This document shows positions 20,788-29,189 of a stretch of DNA of 64,000 nt, piece by piece. The notes under the pieces were generated by a model. That model was not told the DNA's origin. It searched no databases and worked only from the letters and a program-made list of their open reading frames with translations. The stretch is from Hyphomicrobiales bacterium (GTDB lineage: Bacteria > Pseudomonadota > Alphaproteobacteria > Rhizobiales > Methylopilaceae): assembly GCA_022842205.1 (NCBI GenBank), contig JALHQA010000002.1, positions 124,001 through 188,000 of the forward strand. Reading direction: 5' to 3'. Each line of letters begins with the position of its first letter. Position 1 is the first letter of the stretch. Position numbers and translations under genes: made by a program.

Positions 20788-21603
20788 TCAGCTCTGAACT
20801 CCGGAACGCACCGAACGTCGGGTTGCTTCCTTGATGGCGCGGTTACGTTCCACTTCCTGCGCCGCGGCGTATGGCCGGTCGTGATCGAGATGCAGCGCGC
20901 GAATGCGGTGGCGCACGCGGATCGGCTTCACGCCCGCCGCCTCCAGCCGGATTCCGAATTCGACATCTTCCGAGCCGTATCCCATCGCCTCGTTGAAGCC
21001 GCCGACCTTCGCCCAGTCCGCCTTCCAGCACGACGCGTTGAGGCCGTTGAACGTGCGCTTCACCGGGATGACGATATCCATCACGCGCCGCGCCGGCGCG
21101 GGTGCGAACATGCGGGCGAATTTGAAACGTCCCGGCTGGCCGATCGCCTTGAGCCTGTTCCATTGAAAGATGCCGGTCTCGTCCGCGCCCCCGCCAAGTA
21201 TGGACGATGTCGCCGGCGGCGACAGCCGCACCGCGCCGGCCGACAGGAAATGGCCCGGCCTTCGCAGCGAAAGATGCAGCGCCACGAAATCCGGAAACGG
21301 AATGCAGTCGCCGTCGGTGAAGATCAGATAGTCCGCGCGCGTCTGGGCAACAGCCTTGTTCAGGATGGCGGTTTTCCGGAATCCGTCGTCCTCGTGCCAT
21401 ACGCGGCGCCAGAGAAGATCGCTGCCCTGCAGCCAGGCATCGACGGCGGCGCGCGATTCCTCGCTCGAACCGTCATCCGCCAGAACGATCTCGAAATCGG
21501 TCCGCGTCTGGCGCGCAAAGCCGCGCAGGGAACCGATCAGATAGTCCGGCCGGTTGTAGGCTGAAACCACCACGCTGGCGCTGGGCGCATCAGGCATCGT
21601 CAC
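20788..21603 (-). CDS. Glycosyltransferase family 2 protein
   Basis: A 271-residue GT-A enzyme. The nucleotide-sugar strand SVVVSAYNRPDYLIGSLRGF opens the protein, followed by IVLADDGSSEE, the DXD-like FTDGDCIPF and the acceptor-side GGFNEAMGYGSEDVEFG, as in galactosyltransferase-like GT2/GT7C proteins. It overlaps the upstream GT2 gene by 14 bp and nearly abuts the downstream GT4 gene, so the three probably act in the same polysaccharide pathway. Donor and acceptor are unknown. Confidence 0.88.
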   Translation of the reverse strand: MTMPDAPSASVVVSAYNRPDYLIGSLRGFARQTRTDFEIVLADDGSSEESRAAVDAWLQGSDLLWRRVWHEDDGFRKTAILNKAVAQTRADYLIFTDGDCIPFPDFVALHLSLRRPGHFLSAGAVRLSPPATSSILGGGADETGIFQWNRLKAIGQPGRFKFARMFAPAPARRVMDIVIPVKRTFNGLNASCWKADWAKVGGFNEAMGYGSEDVEFGIRLEAAGVKPIRVRHRIRALHLDHDRPYAAAQEVERNRAIKEATRRSVRSGVQS

Positions 21604-22414
21604 GCTTCGTTTCGGCGGGAGGCATTTTTGCCGCCAGCTCGCGCTGCAGGATCTTGGCTTCCGTCATGAAGGCATAAACGGCGCCCGTCCCCGCTTCTAT
21701 AAATCCCGGCCAGCCGCAGCGATACAGGCGATGGCCGACATAGAGCCGCAGGAAATACAGAACCGGGCTGACGGCGATCTTCCACGGCCGCGCCTTCTTG
21801 CCGGCCTTGGCCGCCTGCTCGGCCTTGAGGCTCGAATAGGCGTTCTCCTTCAGGATCTGCTCGCCGAGGAACAGCGGCCGGAAATGCAGCAGCGTGCCCT
21901 TCGGCGCTTTCCGCACCTCGCCGTCCACCAGCATCGTCTCATGGACCAGCTGCGCCGGGTCGAACCGCGCTTTGCCCCGGCGCGCCAGCCGCAGCAGATG
22001 GTGCTCGCGGGCATTGTCGGCCGGATAGCCATAGCCGATCAGATAGTTGCGTCGGCGTATGCCCCAGCCGGCCACCTCCGCCGGCGCGGCGACAAGCTCG
22101 GGCAGCGCCGCCTTCAGCTCGTCGTCCAGCCGTTCGTCGGCGTCGATGTTGAGGCACCAGTCCTGTGTGCAGCGCTCCAGCGCGAACTGCTTCTGCGCCG
22201 CATAGCCCGGCCAGTCATTGTGCAGAACCGTCAGCGGAAACCCCTCGCCCTTCAGCCGCTCCAGCAGCTCGAGCGTGCCGTCCGTCGAGCCTGAATCGAC
22301 AACCACAATCTCCGAACAGACATCCAGGCTGCGGATGCAGCTCTCGATATACAAGGCTTCATCCTTGCAGATGACAAAGGCGGAGATGGGAAGGCGGGCG
22401 GAAGCCATAGGCAT
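21590..22414 (-). CDS. Glycosyltransferase family 2, LgtF/WaaE-like
   Basis: A 274-residue GT-A enzyme resembling LgtF/WaaE beta-1,4-glucosyltransferases that decorate the LPS inner core. Motifs are SAFVICKDEALYIESCIRSL, IVVVDSGSTDGTLELL, GYAAQKQFALE and CLNIDADERLD. A C-terminal basic/aromatic segment near the membrane (FLRLYVGHRLYRCGWPGF) is typical of the group. First gene of a three-gene minus-strand glycosyltransferase operon, divergent from the next plus-strand gene by 81 bp. Confidence 0.85.
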   Translation of the reverse strand: MPMASARLPISAFVICKDEALYIESCIRSLDVCSEIVVVDSGSTDGTLELLERLKGEGFPLTVLHNDWPGYAAQKQFALERCTQDWCLNIDADERLDDELKAALPELVAAPAEVAGWGIRRRNYLIGYGYPADNAREHHLLRLARRGKARFDPAQLVHETMLVDGEVRKAPKGTLLHFRPLFLGEQILKENAYSSLKAEQAAKAGKKARPWKIAVSPVLYFLRLYVGHRLYRCGWPGFIEAGTGAVYAFMTEAKILQRELAAKMPPAETKRDDA

Positions 22415-22495
22415 TTTTGACTACAGATTGCCGCCCCGGGGGACAAGTGCTAGCAAACGCCGCCGGTCGCGGAGCCGATCCAGAAGAGTACCGAG

Positions 22496-23509
22496 ATGCG
22501 CACCTGGGTCAGCGTCCCCTATCCCTGCCCTGACGGATTCCCGACAATTCCCGCGCGGGAACGGATCGGACCTATCGCGCGCAGCTTTCGCGATCTGCTC
22601 GCGCCGATGAAGAGCGACGGCATCGACCTGAACACCGCGACGGAAACAAGGCCTCTGTCCGCCTCCGACATCCCGGCGATCCTGATCACCCACAACGACA
22701 TGCGCCTGATCCGCGCGTTCCTGAAGCACTACCGCGACCTCGGAATAGCGCGCTTCCTGATTATCGACGACCAGTCGTCCGACGGCACGGCCGAATATCT
22801 GGCCACCCAGCCGGATGTCGATCTGCATATCTCGAACCGCCGCTACAAGGATGCCTATCGCGGCCGACTGTGGCGCCGCATGCTTGTCGACAAATACGGC
22901 AGGAACAGGTGGTATCTTTACGTCGATCCCGACGAGTTTCTCGTTTTCCCCGGACAGGAGGCTGGCCTCGCGCGGCTGATCAGCGGCCTTGAAGCGGCCG
23001 GCATCTATCACATGCCCGCGCCCATGCTCGACATGTATCCGCCAGGCAATGTCGCGGATGCCGTCTATGACGGCGCCGACGGGCGCATGCCGTGGGAAGT
23101 CGCCAGTATGTACGACGCGACCGGCTACACGCTCACGGGCGACGAACGCTCATGGAAGATCACCGGCGGCGTCCGCAAGCGCGTCTTCGGCGTCGATGCA
23201 CAGCTTATCAAATATCCGCTTGTCTATTGGGGCGCGTTCACCAGCCTCAACAAGAACATCCACTCACCCGGCCCCTACTGGCGCAACTTCACACCCCCGC
23301 TCGGCATGCTGCTGCATTTCAAGTTCTTCTCGGATTTTCGCGAGGAGTTTCAGGCCGTGGTGGATGAGGGGCAACATTTTCACGGAGGCATATTTTACAA
23401 GTCGATGCTCGATAATGCCTCGGATTTAGCGGAGATCAAATTAGAAGGGGCGTCTTCGATATCGTATGTTACTTCAGATGATCTTCTGACCCGAGGCTTT
23501 CATTACTGA
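22496..23509 (+). CDS. Glycosyltransferase family 2-like protein (Glyco_tranf_2_4 type)
   Basis: A 337-residue protein with a GT-A core from about residue 58: IPAILITHNDMRLIRAFLKHYRDLG has the wording of the Glyco_tranf_2_4 group, then FLIIDDQSSDGTAEYL and the DXD-like YLYVDPDEFLVFPG. The start gives an unusual N-terminal extension (about 1-55) whose role is unknown. Base composition changes within its last about 150 bp to AT-rich, matching the following genes. Substrate unknown, probably a surface glycan. Confidence 0.78.
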   Translation: MRTWVSVPYPCPDGFPTIPARERIGPIARSFRDLLAPMKSDGIDLNTATETRPLSASDIPAILITHNDMRLIRAFLKHYRDLGIARFLIIDDQSSDGTAEYLATQPDVDLHISNRRYKDAYRGRLWRRMLVDKYGRNRWYLYVDPDEFLVFPGQEAGLARLISGLEAAGIYHMPAPMLDMYPPGNVADAVYDGADGRMPWEVASMYDATGYTLTGDERSWKITGGVRKRVFGVDAQLIKYPLVYWGAFTSLNKNIHSPGPYWRNFTPPLGMLLHFKFFSDFREEFQAVVDEGQHFHGGIFYKSMLDNASDLAEIKLEGASSISYVTSDDLLTRGFHY

Positions 23510-23534
23510 ACCGCAATCTCGAAAAGTGCAGACA

Positions 23535-24272
23535 ATGGTTGCTATCACACGCCCCCTGAAACAGTTCGCCAAATACTTTGTCCGGGATTGGATGGACAGA
23601 GGCATAGCAAGTCTTGACGGCATAAATATTCTCACTGATGAAAATCTTATCGGAAGAGAAGCGCGTCGACTCATTCTTCTTGAAACTTACGAAAAGCCTG
23701 AACGCAATATTGTGAAGCAAGCCATCTCATCAGATGATCGTGTACTAGAGTTCGGCGGATGCCTCGGCCTTTTGAGTCTCCTATGTGCTCGCATCGTCGG
23801 TAGCGCAAACGTTCTGTGTTATGAGCCCAACCCGATTGCGTGCCAGATTATTAAACGTAACTACGATCTCAATACACTTTATCCAGAACTACGAGAAAAA
23901 GCTTTAACCGCTAACGGTGGTCAAGTCGAATTCTTTCAAACTGAAAATCTGTTTTCGTCTAGTATTTACGAGAGGTCGACACCAGGAAACCGCATCTCCG
24001 TTCCTAGTGATTGTTTTGCGGAAGTGGTAATGGGCTGGAAGCCGACAGTGCTCGTCGTTGATGCTGAAGGTGCCGAGTGCGAACTTCTCCCGTCAAGCGA
24101 GTTACAAAGCGTAAGGGCTATCATTCTTGAGACCCATGAAAAGATCGTAGGCAGGAAAAAAAACGAGGATCTTCTATCCCATCTTCAAAATACGGGTTTC
24201 ACGATCCAAACCAGCCTTCATGGACGAATGCACTTTGTACGTCAGCACGATTATCGGCCTGCACATCAATGA
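23535..24272 (+). CDS. FkbM family methyltransferase
   Basis: A 245-residue SAM-dependent methyltransferase. The SAM site is VLEFGGCLGLLSLLCARIVG with the acidic end of strand 2 at VLCYEPNPIACQIIKRNY; the FkbM signature VLVVDAEGAECELL and IILETHE follow. A GTG three codons upstream (23526) is an alternative start. The gene is clearly more AT-rich than the surrounding chromosome and uses many A/T-ending codons, which indicates recent transfer. In such clusters FkbM enzymes usually O-methylate sugars; the substrate here is unknown. Confidence 0.82.
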   Translation: MVAITRPLKQFAKYFVRDWMDRGIASLDGINILTDENLIGREARRLILLETYEKPERNIVKQAISSDDRVLEFGGCLGLLSLLCARIVGSANVLCYEPNPIACQIIKRNYDLNTLYPELREKALTANGGQVEFFQTENLFSSSIYERSTPGNRISVPSDCFAEVVMGWKPTVLVVDAEGAECELLPSSELQSVRAIILETHEKIVGRKKNEDLLSHLQNTGFTIQTSLHGRMHFVRQHDYRPAHQ

Positions 24273-24321
24273 CTGCCATCTCGGGGTAGCCCACGAGATG
24301 ATCGCCAGGGATGCAACCTCT

Positions 24322-25134
24322 CTATAGGAAATCCGGAAATGCCTTGAGCAGTGCCTCCCGAGCCTGAGGCAGAATCTCACCCGCAGTAGCACTCTTCAAC
24401 CGTTCAGGCTCTTTAAGGAGACGCTCGAACGTCTCCGGCTTGATATCGTGCCTACCAACAAAGGCAAAATGGTCAGCGAACTTAAAGCCGTCCCCTTTGA
24501 TCTTTCCGTGCGGCTCGATCCAGATCGAAGGAACACCATAAGCGTCGGCAACGATCAGCCCATGAAGGCTACTCGAAACAACCATTTCCGCGCTCGCGAT
24601 TTGCATCGTAACTTTGTATGTATCATCCAGTAAATTTACAGTTGTCCAATCCGGCGGCAGGATTGGAGTGTATTTTTCAGCAAAGGTATTCATCGTTGCG
24701 AAGTGTGGAACAACAGCAACCTTCGACCGAACTTCAGCGGGTTTTTGCCAGATTAACGGCAGCAGAATCGCGGGATCGCCAAGCGCAATGTCCGGCAGAG
24801 CCATCTTCCTTTGACTTAGCGGCCCGCGAACAGCATGAACTGAAAGCTTCTGCGGCCAGACTGCATCCGCATCAGCAAACATGAACCCCGAGCCCCAAAC
24901 GTGGAGAGTACGCCAAGGCCGCCGGCCAAAGAACGATACGCGTCGCTTCCGCCGCTGGTAAACATCAAGAATACTTCCGACTCCGATTAGTTCCGCTCTC
25001 GACAGGGACGTATAAGCTGGGTCAACGTCGAACAGCGTTCGCAACAGCGGCGTCATAAGCGCGTCTCCATAGTTCTCGCCGGAACCCTGAAATGACTTTC
25101 CTATGGATGCGGCGTATACTTTTACTGTACGCAT
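24322..25134 (-). CDS. Polysaccharide pyruvyl transferase family protein
   Basis: A 270-residue protein of the WcaK/CsaB-like family that transfers pyruvate from PEP to sugars as ketals. Visible landmarks are ENYGDALMTPLLRTLF near the N-terminus, LHVWGSGFM, VRGPLSQRKM, LGDPAILLPL and the family signature SSLHGLIVADAYGVPSIW near the C-terminus. The ORF stays open upstream to 25254, but 25134 begins the conserved part (MRTVKVYAASIG) and leaves room for the divergent neighbour. AT-rich like its neighbours, probably acquired by transfer. Confidence 0.8.
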   Translation of the reverse strand: MRTVKVYAASIGKSFQGSGENYGDALMTPLLRTLFDVDPAYTSLSRAELIGVGSILDVYQRRKRRVSFFGRRPWRTLHVWGSGFMFADADAVWPQKLSVHAVRGPLSQRKMALPDIALGDPAILLPLIWQKPAEVRSKVAVVPHFATMNTFAEKYTPILPPDWTTVNLLDDTYKVTMQIASAEMVVSSSLHGLIVADAYGVPSIWIEPHGKIKGDGFKFADHFAFVGRHDIKPETFERLLKEPERLKSATAGEILPQAREALLKAFPDFL

Positions 25135-25177
25135 CGCTCTCAAAGTCCTCCGCACATCGAACTGGTCCTTTTTTAGC

Positions 25178-25858
25178 ATGCACCCCATCGATGTAACCAT
25201 CACGGCCTGTCGTCGTCCCGCTTTAATTGCCCGGACACTTGAAAGCTTTTCCAAGCATTTTTTTTCCGTGGTTCCTCCGGGGACTGCCTATGTGAACATC
25301 GACCCGCTTTGGGGTGACGAACTCGCAGGAGCAGGCGTCGAAGCCCTCTGCAAGGAGTACTTTGAGCATGTAGTCGTGCGACAACCCAATACTCCTTCGT
25401 TTGGTGCCGCGGTGAAGTGGCTTTGGGCCCAACCGCGGACTGAATGGTTCCTCCATTTGGAGGACGACTGGGTTATGAAACGGCCTATTTCCGAGAAAAG
25501 AATTCAGGAGCTAATAGGCCGTCCTTCGCTAGGACAAATCCGGCTTGTAGCAGGGGAACACCCCCTCCGACGTCCGTTTAAAGCGCGACGCGTCGCCTTC
25601 ACTACAAGCCCCAGCCTTGTTCGTCGGCCATATGCAATAATTGCCTCGAACCATATGAATCCAGACCTGGACCCCGAGAAGCAATACAGCCGCAAAATCA
25701 ATAAAGCCGGCATAAATGAACTCTCTCGTTATGAACTTCTTTTCTATTCTAGCCGATGGACCTTTCCGCTACTAATCGACATCGGCCGCGACTGGCGTGA
25801 GCGTCGAGCCATACGCAAAGAGCTTACCGCCGACGGAAAGTCTGTATGGACATCGTGA
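25178..25858 (+). CDS. GT-A-like glycosyltransferase (unassigned family)
   Basis: A 226-residue protein starting MHPIDVTITACRRPALIART, a GT2-like nucleotide-binding strand. It has the motif WFLHLEDDWVMKRP, where EDD could serve as the DXD metal site. No membrane segment is seen. An upstream in-frame start at 25103 would overlap the divergent gene, so 25178 is preferred. AT-rich composition matches the island. It lies 43 bp from the divergent pyruvyl transferase gene, probably sharing a promoter region. Sugar specificity is unknown. Confidence 0.68.
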   Translation: MHPIDVTITACRRPALIARTLESFSKHFFSVVPPGTAYVNIDPLWGDELAGAGVEALCKEYFEHVVVRQPNTPSFGAAVKWLWAQPRTEWFLHLEDDWVMKRPISEKRIQELIGRPSLGQIRLVAGEHPLRRPFKARRVAFTTSPSLVRRPYAIIASNHMNPDLDPEKQYSRKINKAGINELSRYELLFYSSRWTFPLLIDIGRDWRERRAIRKELTADGKSVWTS

Positions 25859-25903
25859 GAAGTAGCACGAAATCTGCAAACACCTACTAATCATTGGCTG
25901 TAC

Positions 25904-26569
25904 ATGCGCCAAAGCGCCATCACGCTCGAATCCGAAACAACGCCCGCTGAACGACGGGCGGTAATCGAGACGTTGAGTTCGGCCGCCTTGTCAGGCCCCC
26001 ACCTCGAAATCGGCACCGCCGCCGGCGGGACGCTGAAGGAGCTGATGAAGATTTATCGGGACGACGCGCGTCCGCGTTTCGTCGTGGTCGATCCCTTCAC
26101 CTACTACGCGGACCAGCGCGGCATCGTGGAGCGCAATCTCCGCGAGTCCGGGCTCGATCCCGCGAGCGTCGATTTCCGTCAGGGCTACAGCTGGCCGCTG
26201 CTCGCGTCCGCGCTTGCCGCCAAGGAACGCTTCTCCTTCATCTTTATCGACGGCAATCACGGCGCCGAGCATGTGATGCAGGATCTGGCCTGGACGCGGC
26301 TGCTCGAACCCGGCGGACTTGTGGCCCTGCACGACCACAACGACAAATTCCCCGGCGTGGTCTGGGCGACCGGGCGCTTTCTTCGGAAGCACCCGAACTA
26401 CGAAAAGATCGCCCACGCGGACAGCCTTGTCATTCTCCGCAAGAACGCCGCCTCGCCTGTGCCGGAGGTTCCAGAATTCGACCTTCGCCTTGCGCGCTGG
26501 ATGGTTGCGCCCCTCCGCTGGCGCCGCAGCCTGAGGAAACGGACTGCAAAACGAAATCGCGGCTCCTGA
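25904..26569 (+). CDS. Class I SAM-dependent methyltransferase (Methyltransf_24 type)
   Basis: A 221-residue methyltransferase resembling the CmcI-like Methyltransf_24 group. It has PHLEIGTAAGGTLKELMKIY (SAM loop), RFVVVDPFTYY, FSFIFIDGNHGAEHVMQDLA and LVALHDHNDKFPGVVWA, where His/Asp residues may bind a metal. The C-terminus is strongly basic (RWRRSLRKRTAKRNRG). Composition returns to the GC-rich chromosomal norm within this gene, marking the right end of the AT-rich block. It is probably the last polysaccharide-cluster gene. Confidence 0.82.
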   Translation: MRQSAITLESETTPAERRAVIETLSSAALSGPHLEIGTAAGGTLKELMKIYRDDARPRFVVVDPFTYYADQRGIVERNLRESGLDPASVDFRQGYSWPLLASALAAKERFSFIFIDGNHGAEHVMQDLAWTRLLEPGGLVALHDHNDKFPGVVWATGRFLRKHPNYEKIAHADSLVILRKNAASPVPEVPEFDLRLARWMVAPLRWRRSLRKRTAKRNRGS

Positions 26570-26577
26570 AAATAATC

Positions 26578-26607
26578 CTTGACTTTATTCCTATAGTGTG
26601 TTTTACT
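26578..26607 (+). promoter_or_regulatory. Promoter of structured-RNA candidate, copy 1
   Basis: CTTGAC at 26578-26583, a 17-bp spacer and TTTTAC at 26601-26606 resemble the rhizobial CTTGAC-N17-CTATAT promoter. The block CTTGACTTTATTCCTAT is identical to that in front of the second copy at 62564. It starts 9 bp after the methyltransferase stop. Confidence 0.6.
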
Positions 26608-26612
26608 GCGCG

Positions 26613-26996
26613 TACTTTCGGTCACGGAGGGCGCTCTCGCGAGGCGTCGTTTGGGTGGATCGGGAGTGCGGTGGCCGGTTGGGGTTCGCAAGCCCTGGCC
26701 GGAGGCCCAAGGCCGATGGTCCTGCTCCCTCCTGCGAGGGCGCGAGGCCTCCCTTGGTGACCTGATGTGGGACCCGTACCAACGGGACACGCAGGTCGAT
26801 GAGGCCGCCAATGGAGGAGAACAAGCCACTGTCCTCCAGGGGCCCTCGGCAGCAAGCCTCACACACCGCGCGCGGGATGCCGGGAGACGGCTTCCCCGAG
26901 GTGAGTAGACCAATTGGTTCGGTGCTTTTGCACGTTCACCGAACCGCCGAGGGAGCGGTCAATCTCCCGGCGTCCCGCGCGCCCCCTCCGGAGGGC
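26613..26996 (+). ncRNA. Structured non-coding RNA candidate, copy 1 (family not recognised)
   Basis: An intergenic element of about 385 nt sharing conserved islands with 62599-62996: CTTTCGGTCACGGAGGGCGC at the 5' end, GGCCCAAGGC, CCAGGGGC, GCAGCAAGCC, CTTCCCCGAGGTGAGTA and CTCCCGGCGTCCCGCGCG. A long stem pairs 26869-26887 with 26963-26981 (19 bp, one G-U) and is continued by GCUUCCC/GGGAGC with a bulged U. An apical 9-bp hairpin pairs 26916-26924 with 26937-26945. Another hairpin pairs 26812-26818 with 26832-26838, and a CCCTCCGGAGGG palindrome ends the element. The 5' GGAGGGCGC could also close the RNA by pairing with the 3' GCGCCCCCTCC. No reading frame is conserved between copies and no T-run terminator is seen. 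Confidence 0.6.
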
Positions 26997-27069
26997 AGAG
27001 GTGGTGACAGCCGAGCTCCCAAACACGGGAGCGGATTTCGCGCGCGCGTATTCCATCGGCACCCACCGT

Positions 27070-27177
27070 CCTCATCCTGAGGAGCCGCCAAAGGCGGCGT
27101 CTCGAAGGATGGGCCGAGATTTCGGTGCCCTGACGCCCATCCTTCGAGACGGCGCTCCGCGCCTCCTCAGGATGAGG
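27070..27177. repeat. Long palindromic intergenic repeat (rhizobial REP/MITE-like)
   Basis: Left arm begins CCTCATCCTGAGGAG and ends CGTCTCGAAGGATGGG (27113); right arm begins CCCATCCTTCGAGACGG (27136) and ends CTCCTCAGGATGAGG. The arms are reverse complements apart from their centres, each of which carries its own small hairpin (GCCGCCAAAGGCGGC on the left, GGCGCTCCGCGCC on the right). Similar ATCCTTCGAGAC-type repeats are common in Bradyrhizobium-related genomes as I recall them. No ORF inside; likely non-autonomous. Confidence 0.8.
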
Positions 27178-27298
27178 TTCGCGTCATCCGCCCCGCCAAC
27201 CCTGTGGCCAGCGCCGCTTCCGCTTGCCCGGCCCCGCGCCGCTCCCTACATTAGCGCACGCCTCGGGGCCGGGTGACCGGCGCTTTCCGCATGGCTGA

Positions 27299-28270
<972 letters not shown>

Positions 28271-29170
28271 ATGTCATCGCCGCTCGACTGGGACAAACTC
28301 CGGATATTCCACGCAGCGGCGGAAGCGAAAAGCTTCACCCATGGCGGCGACAAGCTCGGCCTGTCGCAATCCGCCGTCAGCCGTCAGGTCTCCGCGCTCG
28401 AACATGAATTGAAGGTGCCGCTGTTCCATCGCCACGCGCGCGGCCTTCTTCTCACCGAACAGGGCGAGCTGCTCTACCGCACCACGCAGGAACTGTTCGC
28501 CAAGCTTGAATCCACCAAGGCCCTGCTGACCGACAGCCGCGAACGCCCGCACGGCATTCTGCGCGTCACGACGTCGGTCGGCCTCGGCGGCGGCTGGCTC
28601 GCGCCGCTGATCGGCGAGTTTCTCGATCTTTATCCGGAAATCTCCGTCACGCTGCTGCTCAGCGACGATGAGCTCGATCTTGCGATGCGCGAGGCCGATG
28701 TCGGCATCCGCCTGCGCCAGCCGACCCAGTCGGAGCTTATCCAGCGCAAGCTGTTTCCCGTTCACTACCACGTCTTCGCGTCGCCGGATTACATCACGCG
28801 CTTCGGCCGCCCGCGCGATGTCCACGACCTCGATGCCCACCGCATCGTCGGCTTTGCCGGCCTTGTGCCGAGTTTCCTGCAGCCGCTGAACTGGCTCGCC
28901 CATGCCGGCCGCGAACACACCGAGCCGCGCCAGCCGAACCTGTCCGTCAACAACATGCTGGCGATGAAGAAGGCGATCGAGGGCGGCGTCGGCATCGGCA
29001 TCCTGCCGCAATATCTCGTCGAGGACGGCTCGCCGATGGTGCGCCTGCTGCCGCAGGCGGCAACGCCGGAGCTCGAGTCTTATCTCGCTTATCCCGAAGA
29101 ACTCAGGAATGTGCGGCGCATCCAGGTGTTTCGCGACTTCCTGCTCAGCAAGACGCAGGGGTGGGACTGA
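28271..29170 (+). CDS. LysR-family transcriptional regulator
   Basis: A 299-residue LTTR. The N-terminal winged HTH is LRIFHAAAEAKSFTHGGDKL followed by SQSAVSRQVSALEHELKVPLF, and the linker helix and periplasmic-binding-protein-like effector domain follow (LRVTTSVGLGGGWLAPLIGEF). The ATG follows the trxB TAA directly (TAAATG). Gene order trxB-lysR is frequent in Hyphomicrobiales as I recall; the target genes and effector are unknown. Confidence 0.9.
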   Translation: MSSPLDWDKLRIFHAAAEAKSFTHGGDKLGLSQSAVSRQVSALEHELKVPLFHRHARGLLLTEQGELLYRTTQELFAKLESTKALLTDSRERPHGILRVTTSVGLGGGWLAPLIGEFLDLYPEISVTLLLSDDELDLAMREADVGIRLRQPTQSELIQRKLFPVHYHVFASPDYITRFGRPRDVHDLDAHRIVGFAGLVPSFLQPLNWLAHAGREHTEPRQPNLSVNNMLAMKKAIEGGVGIGILPQYLVEDGSPMVRLLPQAATPELESYLAYPEELRNVRRIQVFRDFLLSKTQGWD

Positions 29171-29189
29171 CCCACCCCCGCGCCCCGGG

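Noticed and set aside
26590-27060. Several open frames of 65-170 codons in both strands of RNA candidate copy 1
   Set aside because: None is preserved at the matching place in copy 2, they lack credible SDs, and the compensatory changes support RNA structure instead.
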